A stretch of 64,000 nt of DNA, from positions 124,001-188,000 of the forward strand of contig WBMZ01012212.1 in the NCBI GenBank assembly GCA_013400975.1, written 5' to 3'. Below the pieces are notes generated by a model that ran no database searches, was not told the DNA's origin, and saw nothing but the letters and a program-made list of their open reading frames with translations. Every line of letters begins with the position of its first letter. The first letter of the stretch is position 1. Below, piece by piece: positions 37,901 to 48,888 of the stretch. The DNA is from Atrichornis clamosus. Its lineage: Eukaryota; Chordata; Aves; Passeriformes; Menuridae. Made by a program: the position numbers and the translations under genes.

Positions 37901-38449
37901 CGGCTATTCCCATTGCATACCCTTCTGCATAAACCTCCCTGTGACAAGCATTTGCAAAGTCCAAATGCACTGGCTCAGGGTGTGGTTTGGAAAAGTGATT
38001 GCTTTGTTGAGTTGGAAACTTTAACCATGGCAGCTGATTGCAAGCATCAGGCCAGGTCTTTCTCTCTCAGTTGCACTGCAGTCTTCGCTCAAGTAGGCAG
38101 AATGTGAAGTGCATGCAAGGACCTGCTGATTACTTCCTAGTCACTGCATCTACAAACTGAAATTTGCTTTGGCAGCAAATCTATTCCACTAAGCAATAAA
38201 AACTTTGTGATCCAAGGCACGTTTCATGAAAGCAGTATAATTAAAGTCCTCATTCCATCTTAATATGGAGGAAAAAGCATATAGCTTTTGTTGTTGAGCA
38301 TGGAGTCATAATTCTAATATGTTATGGAAAAGCCAAGACTGTAGTTTATTATCCTATTCCCCATTGCCCACATATAGTGCAAACAACATCATCATACTTA
38401 TTATTTATTTATTCCCATGAGTCTGCAAGAGAGCTACAGCATAGAAAAG
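31986..38449. other. Unassigned A+T-rich DNA, possible scattered regulatory sequence
   Basis: No gene is recognised. Two places look less like neutral A+T-rich DNA. 33035-33115 contains ATGCAAAT (33071-33078) next to CATTATTTTCATGATGGCA. 36120-36340 is a balanced-composition stretch with GGTTAAGC, GTGCATGC and AGCTCGGCTAGC words. A minus-strand frame of 93 codons at 37689-37970 and a 60-codon plus-strand frame at 37543-37725 lie in slightly G+C-richer DNA, and I recognise neither. Confidence 0.55.
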
Positions 38450-38570
38450 TTATTGCTCTCTCTATGTATTCCTGCTGGACTGTGTAATTCAAGGCATTTA
38501 TCTCAATATCATTTTGCAAAGTCAGATTCAAACGGGTAAATAATACCCATCTCTCACATCAGCTCCACCT
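38450..38570 (-). mobile_element. Weak MIR-like trace
   Basis: GGTAAATAATACCCATCTCTCAC at about 38535 resembles the reverse complement of the central MIR segment, and TTTATCTCAATATCATTTTG lies upstream at the expected place for the degraded core. The core itself is barely recognisable. This is a low-confidence call from recall of the consensus. Confidence 0.28.
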
Positions 38571-41500
38571 GTCTTACTACCGTTTCTAGTATCTTATTAT
38601 ATCAAGAGACAAACTGCAACAAAAGCTACATAGGGTGAGTGAACATCAGAAATTTAAGCAATGCGCCTTCATTCATCATATTCATCTGCAAATTAGAACA
38701 GTCATGCAAAATTTATTTGAATTTAGCCAAAGCAATCTGGTTTGTAAACTAGCCTGGCAATACTGTGGAAACCAATGTATTTTGTGGTACTTCTGGCACA
38801 GTCCCTGACAAAGTCTTGCAGTTCAAGAAAACTGAAAAATCCCAACCAAAAATGTTGAATGTGAGGGAAGGTTCAAGTAATTTCTTATTATAACCAGATT
38901 GGATTGCTATTCCCTGTTCACTGTCAGTGAACAATAAAAATGCAGGGTTGTTAGATGAGTATAAATGAAAATCCTTGTGTTTTGAGTGCCAGATTTACAA
39001 TTCCTCATCGAGGATCAGTTGAGTTCCATTGAAAAACACTGTAAAACTTGATCTTCCTTTAGGGTCCTGAGTTCCAATTAATTAAGCTTGCATGTATTGG
39101 AAGACAAACAGGGTTGTGAGGACCTGTTTGCCCATCACCATGCAGTAAATACAGACCATGCAGTCACTTCCTTGGAAGATGTCCCAACTACCTGCTATTC
39201 CTTCATATAACAGGATCTAGTATTTAGCTGTGAGCAAATGTTTTAATTTTTCTTCTCCTGGTGCCTTTCTGAATTTGTTGGTTTATATACACCCCAGGAT
39301 GTTCACATTTTTCATTCGATGAGTGAGTGGCATGAAAATAAACAACAAGATCTGTTATTTGGACCATATCTTGTCACACAGGTTCATGAACAAACTTCCC
39401 CAGTCACCAGTTTTGCTAATCTACTTCTTGAAAAATTCTGCATTCATTAAAGCGGTAGACAATATATTGTAACTATGTAAAAAAGACAACTGTTTGACGT
39501 CTTCCAAAAACCTGAGGCTAAGACATCAGAATGATTTTACAATTGGTTGTAATCTAGCTTGTATCTTTGGAGAAAGAAAAACTCACTGACAAACAGATCA
39601 TGTTTGTTAAGAATGTTACTAACAAATTAATATAGAATTCAAAACTCTCAAAGGCACCTATACACTGAAAGCTAGTAAAATACTGCAATTAATAAAATAA
39701 TAGAAAAGAAGAAATTTTTTTAGATTTCCAGTACTTTGAGTGATGAGGAACAGGATGGGAAAAGTACAGCTACAAGTGAATAGGAATCTAAGTTACAGCA
39801 AGTTGAACACAAGACAGTGAAAATTGAATGAAAAAAAAAACCTGAAAAACTATCCAGAGATACTTTAAAAATATTTTAATGTTCCATAGGAGGCCTCAGA
39901 GATAATGGGGTAATGTGCAGAATGGCATGTTTAAGGGACATGTGGGTCTTGTTAAGGAACAAGGTTATTTTTTTTGTGTCAACCTTCAGCAAAAGGTGAT
40001 GAGCTGTTAACAAATCCTTGAGCAAATTTTTGCAAATATTTAGAGTGAGGGTTTGTCAGATATGAGGAGATGGTATGGGAACACTACAGTTATAATTTTT
40101 TAGTTTAATAGGCTGATGCTTCAGGGATGAGAACGAGGCTGACTCTGAATCCTTCCTGCCTTATTTTACCTGGTAAATATCAGCAAGGGTCTGTGTATTC
40201 CATGGCATGCATGTGTCATCTGTGGTATGGCTGTCCTCTGACTAAGAATGTTTCCAGAAAACAATTCTCAGTGACCTTTTTTTATCTGATCATATAAATT
40301 CCTGACAGTTTCTTCCGATTAAATATTCCTAACTTGTCACCTTTCTTCTTGGAATAAAAATAGAAAAAGGGAATGTTGGAACACTGGTAAATTAATTGTC
40401 CATTATTGCCATTCAATGCCTTTTATTTTTCAAATACTTACTAGGTTTGGGTTGGGTTTTGGTTTCCAAACTTTGTGTTTGCATGAACACGGTAGTTTAG
40501 TTCCTAGAGGTTCAGTGATTTCATGGTTGAGTACTGTATGAGCTGTTAAATTAGCCTTAATCTTACCATCTGAAGACACTACTTCACTCTCAGCATCCTT
40601 ACTGTTTGTTGTAATTTTGGAGGTATGTACATTTTTTTGCCTTCTTGCATTCTCTTGATGTAGTGTGTTAAGAGGATTCTCATGAGTTCATTTTCTTTCC
40701 CATAGCTAGTTGCTAGCAAAACCTCTTGGTGTTACTTGTCATGTTGGATCAATATTAGAAAGAATTGTGTTAACAAAGTCATCCATACCAGCATTTAAAT
40801 ATGCAAAGCTAAAAATAAATAACAATGTGAAACTCAAAGATGCATTTAGGTGCATTTGTCAAATATGTCTACATTGTACCATCACTCAAGATTTGCCATA
40901 ACTTAATTCTGCAAGCTGCTGCATTGCACAGAAAGCCTTGACCTCACACACCTCTTGGTACTCCTTCAACACATTCTTGGATATTTTTATGCTGTGCACT
41001 CTCTTCAGGACAGGAAATTTATAGTGAGTGGCTTTGCTGTTACACATTAACAGAAACATGGTGTAACAAATGATATTGCTGAAATAACATGCAGTGAGTG
41101 ATTGCAATAAGTCGCCAGGACTCCTTGATAGCCATCTGAAAGTCCTGATCCTTGCTATGCTCTCAAAATCAAATGCTGTGTTGGAAGGTGAGACTCCCCT
41201 TGCATTGCACAAAAGTCTGAAAAATTGCACTAAGATGAATAACTTAGGCACTGATTAGTTTTGCTTCATAATGGGTTAATTGCTGAGGAAAAAATATTCT
41301 TCAAAAGAAAATTTACAAAACACCAAGAGATGTACAAGAACGGCAAAGAAAAGTATTTCTTTCCAATTACCTCTTTTGAGGAAACAAGAAAAACAATAGA
41401 TATTTAGACTAAGTGGTTATTGTGTGTTAAGGTGCTTTAAATTCTTTTTTGTAAAAACCACTCACAGCTCTGTTTCTAGCTCATTTTCACAAAAGGGAGG

Positions 41501-42113
41501 GATAAACTGCAGCTGTGCACTAAAAACATACAGATATGTGAAGAATGTGGCAATAAATCACCAATTTTCAATGTGAAAAGAAATAAGGGAACCAATTGGG
41601 CAGCAATAAGCACAAGATTGTGTGTAATTAGGTATGCATATGCAAGAATTTGAGATTATGAGGTAGCAAAAGTCATAGCTGGGTTGCAATATTTAAGACA
41701 AGATGAACAGAAAAATTCAGAGAATGTTGATAAATTAATTAAAAGAACTAAGGAGGATGAAATTAATGTCATCATTAAAGGAAACAATGAGCTGCACTGA
41801 CATGAATAAAGCCTAAATTAAGTTTAATTTGATTAAATTTGAAATTAGCAAAGAAAACCTTTTTTTATGGACAGCTCATTGAGATATTGTCTTAATAAAA
41901 CGACTCAAGGACAAAAAGAAAACATAAAGAAAAAGCAATCAGTGAAACAAAAAATCACAAATTAATGGGAAATTTGAAAATATTAAACTTAATTTATCCC
42001 CAAAAGTTAACTAAGAAATAACAAGAAATATATTAATTAAACATGTTAGATTAATTTAAAGAAACATTTATCAGGAGTAATATTGGACTAAACAGTAATA
42101 AAATTGAGTTATT
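38571..42113. other. Unassigned A+T-rich DNA with one longer open frame
   Basis: No gene or repeat family is recognised. The minus-strand frame at 40886-41251 (121 codons) is among the longest in the window outside transposon relics. Its translation is Cys-, Leu- and Phe-rich with no motif I know, and there is no convincing splice pattern. From 41700 to 42113 the sequence is very A-rich and leads into a CR1. Confidence 0.6.
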
Positions 42114-42565
42114 AATCATAGAACCATAGAATGTTTTGGGTTTGAAAGGGACCTTAAAGATCACCTAGTTCTGATTCATCTGCTGTGGGCAGGGACACCT
42201 TTTGTTAGACCAGGTTGCTCAAAGCCCATCCAAACTGGCCTTAAACACTTCCAGCGATGGGGCACCCACAGCTTCTTATTCTTCAGGGTAACCTGTTTCA
42301 GTGCCTCACATCCCCACAGTGAAGAATTTTTTTCTGGTATCTAATCTAAACTTACTCTCTGTGAGTTTAAAGCCATTTCCCCTTGTCCTGTCACTATGTG
42401 CCCTAGTAAAACATCGCTCATCTTTCTGGTAGGTCTCCTTCAGGTACTGAAAGGCTTCAATAAGGTCTTCCCAAAGCCTTCTCATCTCCAGGCTGAACAA
42501 CGAAACTCTCTCAGCCAGTCTTCATAGGAGAGGTGCTCCAGCCCTCTCATCAGTTCTGTATTTCT
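42114..42565 (-). mobile_element. CR1 LINE fragment, 5'-truncated
   Basis: The plus strand opens with ATCATAGAACCATAGAATG, the reverse complement of the CR1 tail repeat, then GGGACCTTAAAGATCACC. On the minus strand the ORF2 C-terminal words can be read in one frame: FSLEMRRLWEDLIEAFQYLK, then SDRTRGNGFKLTE and TRKKFFTVG. The element ends near 42565, at the GCTCCAGCCCTCTCATC stretch. It lacks the catalytic domains. Compared with the copy at 3943 it keeps the tail repeat better. Confidence 0.94.
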
Positions 42566-43988
42566 TCATAATAACTATGGAGGAAAGATCTATTGCATGG
42601 TTCTATTTTACTTTCTATCTTCCTTCCCCTGGAACAAAAATGTCTAATAGAATAAAAATTGCAGATATCTTGGTCTAAATGATCAAATTAAATGCATTTT
42701 CCTATTGTATTTTATATGTGAATGTAGATTTAACAGTATTTTATTGAGACAAATTGCTTAGAATTGAAAAATTCCTTTTCTAATGGGTATTGTAAGTATT
42801 TCTATGTACAGTGAAAATAAATAGATTAAGTATCAGTTCTGGTGTTTATGTCATAAATAGAGTGATAACTATCTTAGACTGGAAAAACTACCATCAAATA
42901 AAATGCTGTATAAATCTGTATGATGGTATGTGAAATATGACTGTAGGAACCGCATAAGAGACCCAGGTGACCCTCTGACTAGGATAGCACTTATATTTCT
43001 CCAATGAAGAAGTGAAAGAATACTGCCAATTAAGGGTGTGCCTTCAAGAAAGAGATTTGGCAGGTTTTGTTCTTGCTGCATTTAATGCAATTGGAGGTGT
43101 AGGTATTTCTGTGCCAAATGCTTTTAAGCACATTTGTTTAAGTATTAGTGGAACAGATTAGTTTCAGAATTAACAGAATTAGCTCTTTTCAAAAGCATTC
43201 AAATATAACTTATGTCCTTGATTTTGGTGGGTTTATCAAATTCTGTAATACTTAGTAAGTTCCACTTACTTTTGAATTAAAACAACACAAAATTAAATGA
43301 CTGTACAATTTTGATTTTAAAATGATAAATACCTTCATGGCTTTCTTAGACCTTCACAGATGTTTGTATTACCCTAGCCTGAATGTCAAGTTGATAACAG
43401 ATCTGGTTTTTTGCAAGCATTTAAGACCATTTGCATAGTCAAAATGAAAAGCTTTACCGATTTTCCAACAACAGAATTTATTTTTGAATGGTCATTGTTT
43501 AGCTTTAGCATTTTACAATGCCTAAGCGTGTTTAATGTATGAAGAAACATCCCAACAGCAACAGATCTGAGGATCTGACTATTCTTGCTCCTGTGAAGCC
43601 CTGATAAAACATGTGAAAAGGTAGCACCCACATTCGTCCCAGCTGCACAGTACTGCTGTATGTGGCCAGCAAGAAGACAGTAATACTGAATCATTACAGC
43701 TACTGCCTGCCTGGCATCTCTTGTTATCCATGTCCCTGTGAAATAGATATGAGGTTTCTTCTACCTAATTAAACTGTGGAGAAAGTTTACTTAATTTCTA
43801 CTTATGGGACTGAGGAGAGGCCAAGATCTGGTGCTTGATTAACACATATATGTTAATATGGGCATAGATGTTACAATTAAATTTAAAGCACTGGTTTAAA
43901 AAAGCCAAATACACAAAATAAACCCAGATATTGGGCAGATGATTTTAAAAGTCATTTTACATGGATCATTGTTTTGTAGTAAAACATT
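42566..43988. other. Unassigned A+T-rich DNA
   Basis: Nothing identifiable. The 102-codon minus-strand frame at 43386-43694 is not recognised and has no flanking signals I would trust. Confidence 0.65.
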
Positions 43989-44100
43989 TATTTTTTCATT
44001 TTCCTTTTCCTTTTTTGTGTTTTCTTTTTCTTATTCCTTTTTTTTCTTTTTTTGTCTTTTTTTAACATTCTTATTTCTTTTGTCTATTCCTTATTTTTTC
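43989..44100. repeat. Polypyrimidine (T/C-rich) tract
   Basis: About 110 bases are almost entirely T and C on the plus strand, with irregular TTTTC, TTCC and TTTTTTT units. The tract accounts for a Phe/Ser/Leu-rich open frame across it (43939-44196), which is not a gene. Confidence 0.88.
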
Positions 44101-47100
44101 TGTAGCTGCATTTTTAATCAGGAATTCATATTTCATCACTGTGCTAGGATAATTCATCACAACTTTGCTATATTCTGTTTTAACTCTTTGCTATGAATAC
44201 AAAAATCATTAACATGACATTATGAATGAGCCCTGGTCCAGAAAGACTGGACTGAAAATTGCAGCAATATTAAACAAGATCATGCATTTTCAATAAAGAT
44301 AGCATGGGAATGGTTATATTATAACTATACTATATGTTTTGCAGACAACCAAATAAGAGTAGACATATGTTTATTTCTTATTGTAAGTTAGGTAAACCAC
44401 TTTGTTGACCTTCCTGACCAAAATCTGGTTTGCCTTTTTGTCATCTTCTAATTTTTTTTTAAATAAATATTTAGTTTTATCAAAGCTTGTTTTAAATGGA
44501 TAATTTCCTATCTGTACAATAAATTTGTTTTGAATGAGCCTAACAGATGTGACTTGTTTTATTATCATCTTTAGTTTTTGCTTTCTCTATGGCAAGTCAC
44601 AGAAGAATGAAAAGGCTACAGAATGACTTTGCCAGGTGTAGCTACATAAACAAATGACATCACATATTAGCACTTTGAATTAAAAAAAAAAAAGAAAAGA
44701 AAAAGCAGCAAAATCATCCTTATAGTATCTTATGTGGTTCTTGAGCTTGGAGTTTTCATTTGAAATAATAACATGACCATTACACTTATGTCAGAACTAA
44801 GTTGAACGCAGTCTCAAAATCCCCACAGGATAAATGCAGGGTCTGATAACTATACTTTCACCATTACTGATCAAACCAGGTAAAAGCCTGTAAAGATATT
44901 GGTACCTGTGTTTCAGCAACACCCATGCTGTAGACCACACAGATTTATCCTAGAAATGAAAATCAAATATTATTGCTGTCAGTGAGAATGGGTATCTGTT
45001 CTGCGGTTTTCCTAACTGCAGTATCTCCAACAGCCACTGAGGATTTAATCCTTTTTATCAGTGTTCGCCAAATCCTCTGACTTTTGTTGCACATACAGGA
45101 AATTAAAAAGATAAAACTGAAACTAATAAGGAGAGCAGAGTATGACCACCTTCTATGAACAATATGCTCTCTCTTGTCATTCAACAGCCAACAACAGTGG
45201 GTAAGTATTTTTTTATGAGATCAGGACTTCAGAGATTTAAGGTGCTCATTTCCAAGTAAAGTAAAATATATGGGAAAATTCTTTAAATGTCTTATTATAG
45301 GATAAAAACTGAAAAATTCACTGAGCACAAAAAAAGTCATTTAAATAAGGACTAAAGCACACCTTAACACCATCTTTTGGGATTTATTTCTTATTTTTCC
45401 ATCCAAGGGAATCTAGACATAGCAAGTCAGAATAACCCAACAAAACACTGTAGGTAGATATCGTGTGATTTATATGTTTGAGTTGCATTTAGCAAATGGG
45501 ATATTCAGCAAATTCACAAACTTTGTGGCTAGCTTGGGAAATGGGAGATTTTCTTAAGCTTTGTTGCTAAAAATTCAAGCTCACCACAAACAAGTTGTCA
45601 CTCCTAGGATTAAACTATTCCTTTCTATTTCTAGCAGTATAAGTGCCAAGAAAAGGTACTGCCTTCAATTAGTGACTACAAAAGTGCCTACTAATATTTT
45701 TATGGAATTTTTCAGAATAAACTAGATAAGGAAGATGTGTCTTTATTGCTAGTACCTTTAGGTAGTATTCAGCCTGGACTCAATTTCTAAATGGTAGCTA
45801 CTGCTTAGTTTACCTATGCATCCATAGGATTTAGGTGGAAACTTTCCAAGAGCCCAGAAAAGTAGCTTGCAGTGAAGGTGGTCCATGCACTTCAATTCCT
45901 GCAGTCTCTGGTGAGTCTGAGTGAAGGATGATTTAGAGGAACCAGAGAATATTCACTGCAAGCATAAGGAAATATTCCTGTTTGTCATTCTACCCTAGCT
46001 TTTTTGTCTGAACATAACTAAGTGTAAAAGCAAACACGTGTTTTGCAGACAAGCTATTTTTGACAAGTAGTCTTTCTAAATTTAAATTTCAACCCATAGG
46101 TCAAGTCAGACACTGATTTATTGCTCCATAAGATGCCTCATTGTCCTAGATGCACAGGCAGAAAGCTAAGATTCAAAGCATGTGTTTAGGACATAACTTT
46201 ATTAATTTAACTGCTCTTAGAATAAGAAACAAGTCTGTATAGTAAAGATCATGAATTCTTCTTCAAATATTTCCACAACCTGTTGGACTCACACAAAACT
46301 CTGACACTTCACAACTGAACCCCAAACTATTGCTTCCTTGTCCATTTCTTCCTCAGCATTCTGATATGGGCAGACGAGAGAGGGGAATGGGTTTTCTTGT
46401 CATTCAACACATCAGGAGCCACAAACACATTCTTTACTTTAGGGGCTGCTTTCACATGAGCCTGTGTTAGCAATTTCACATTGTCAAGAAAAAGACACAG
46501 AGGAAGTGCAAATTGCACACCTGCTACTTGTAAAGTGGCAACTTTTGAAGCTGCATCTCCTGATGGGAACATTGCGTTCAGGCAGCTGCAAAGAAGGCTG
46601 CCCAGTGGTGTGTGAAATCAGGTCCTTCCTTCTGCCAGGGAGAGGTAATTAGTGAAGTCCAGAAGAGATCCAAAGATCCTATGTTGTGACAGGGCAGATT
46701 GTATACAAGAGCACGAAGCTGGGAAGAGGCAGCTTATACACTCATTCTCTCGTGCAGGAAAGGAGGCACCTCAGGACAAAGGCATTCATTTTGGTAGGAA
46801 TTAAAATTGTGCTATAAAGAAAAATGTTTCCATAATCTGTCCAGAAAAAAGACACAGAAACATTGTTGCATTTTCATTTAAAAATAAAATTATAACACAT
46901 GTACATTTCAGACCATTCATAGCTGCTAAGCAATTAATACTTAGAGAGTGACAAGTCCATTGACAATAAACTACGTAGTTTGTGTTCGTGATCCAGTGCA
47001 ACTACCCAACCAAGTTAAAATCCATTGTTTTATTTGACCTTCTCTGATTTATCCATAAAAAAATAAAAAATTCTCACCTTAATAAAGTCTCTTTATCTCT

Positions 47101-48386
47101 TTTATTCCTTATATTGTGAAAAATAGTAATGAATAACCTACTTACCTTTTGGGCAGAGACAATGAAAGGCTGACTTGTGCCCAGCCATTTCTGAGATCCA
47201 GAACTGCAGAATGCTTGCTAATATGTTAGGACTGATTTTTATCTCAATATTGTCAAATTAAAACTGGAGTAACTCTATTTTTATAATTTAAGACTTGTTC
47301 CAAAGCATAATATATGGGAAATTAATATCTCAGTTGATGCCGTTAGGCTTGCTCCAAAGCATAACATAAGGGAAAAGAGGCTTTTAATTGATGTCATTCA
47401 CCTTGGGATCAAGTCCCAAAGAGCAAACTACAGTTTTCACCTTAAGCATATCATTATTCATATCTATAACTTAGATAACATCAGAAAAAATATTATGGTT
47501 GTAGTTTATTCAGCTCAAGCTATTATTGATTGCCATAACTGGTGATTTACCAGAACTGTCTAAACTTTTCTCTGCACAGTCCAGGAAATATATTAGTTAA
47601 GGTGGCCAGCCTATGTTACTTCAAAAGAGTATCAATTATTCATTAAAAATAATATTGCAGAAAGTAGTCAAAAATAAAGAGAATAGTTCAGATTTGAAGA
47701 ATAATATGAATGGTATTCCTAGATTATTCCTTATTGTCACATTCAGAGGCAAGATGTTTACACAGACTTGAAACTATGGCATCAATCCATCATAGTCTAG
47801 AATGGAAACTGAACAAGGTCTGTCATGGAATTGAGGAGGTAGGTTGGAATATTTGTTCCCCAGAAGGCAAGAAATAAAATGAGGATAAATGCATCCTTCC
47901 GCTCCAAGTGCACAGTTGTATCATAAATCTGAGAAAGTCTGTCATTATGTCTTATTAGTACATCTTGTTCTTAAAAATGAGATTAGATGATGCATTGAAG
48001 TTAGCACAAGTTTCTATAAAGCAGTCTCATGATCTCATGAGTATGTCACTGCAGTATAGAGAGGAATATATCTAATTTGCCTGAGAAAGGAAAGGGTTGA
48101 TTGTTCACAGGTGAGCACGAGAGGATGATGGAGCTGATAAGAACCAACCAACTATATTCCAAGAAATGGTGTAAGATTAATTTAGGAATACAATAACTTC
48201 AGATACTTTCAATGCCTGGTATTTGCCCATTCATTTTAAGATTTTTGCCCAAACCAAATGGAAGAATAAATTTGCCTTATTTAAATATATTTTTGTTTTA
48301 TAGCAATTAAATTGCTACATCTAACTGTAATTTTATTAGTTATAAGGACAATGTGTTCTGAAGTAAATAGCAATCTTTATAAACTG
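44101..48386. other. Unassigned A+T-rich DNA
   Basis: No gene is recognised. A decayed 54-bp tandem duplication lies at 47292-47399. The 81-codon minus-strand frame at 46327-46572 has a basic C-terminus (MLRKKWTRKQ) and unremarkable codons. I do not recognise it, and it could be chance. Confidence 0.6.
47292..47399. repeat. Diverged 54-bp tandem duplication
   Basis: Copy one (47292-47345) and copy two (47346-47399) share CTTG.TCCAAAGCATAA, a GGGAAA core and a TTGATG.C.TT ending, at roughly 70 percent identity by eye. This is an old local duplication. Confidence 0.7.
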
Positions 48387-48888
48387 TGTCCTGGTTCCAG
48401 CCAGGACAGAGTTCATTTTTGCAGTAGTCAGTAGTGAGGATGGCTAGGACCTGGAAGCTTTTCTATACAACCTCATCTCATTGCCAGGGTCAGGAGGAAG
48501 GGAGTCACTTTCGGGAAGAAGGGTTTCTTCCAGTCAAGTAAACGTGTCAGAGGGAGCAGTCAGGTAATGCAGGTTCCAAGGTGGAGGGAGCAGTTGGGGT
48601 AACGTGACTGCAGTCAGGTCAGGTCAGGTCGAGGTCTTCAGTGAGCATTTTGCATGTGAATCACTCCCTCTTTTATACACTTTTATATGAATATCACTGC
48701 TATTACTGTTTGTTTTCTTATTTCCATTTCCAGTAATTTCATATCTCAATCTGTGACCTTTACCTTTTGTGTCTCCAATCCTCCTCTCCAGCCTGCCGCA
48801 GGGGAGGGGGCAGTGAACAAGCAGCACAGGGTTTGGAGTGTGTCAGTGAGAGCACTATACTGGGGAGTACCATTCCTAAACCACAACA
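48387..48888 (+). mobile_element. Solo LTR of an avian endogenous retrovirus, ERVL-like
   Basis: The block begins TGTCCTGGTTCCAGCCAGGA and ends CTAAACCACAACA, the two ends of an LTR family I know as widespread in bird genomes. In between are other family words: CAGAGTTCATTTTTGCAGTAG-like sequence at the start, TACTGTTTGTTTTCTTAT, TCAATCTGTGACCTTTACC and a CTCCTCTCCAGCCTG stretch with a G-run near the end. It starts TG, ends CA and is 502 bp long. The flanks read AACTG (48382-48386) and ATCTG (48889-48893), a five-base target-site duplication with one mismatch, as expected for ERVL-type insertion. No internal viral genes or second LTR are present, so it is a solo LTR left by recombination. Orientation is inferred from family recall. 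A (CAGGT)n run at 48615-48630 lies inside. Confidence 0.85.

Noticed and set aside
37689..37970. 93-codon minus-strand frame as a retroviral gene remnant
   Set aside because: No retroviral motif could be identified and no LTR flanks it.
43939..44196. Phe/Ser-rich frame resembling a membrane protein
   Set aside because: It is a translation of a T/C-rich tract. Hydrophobicity is forced by T-rich codons.
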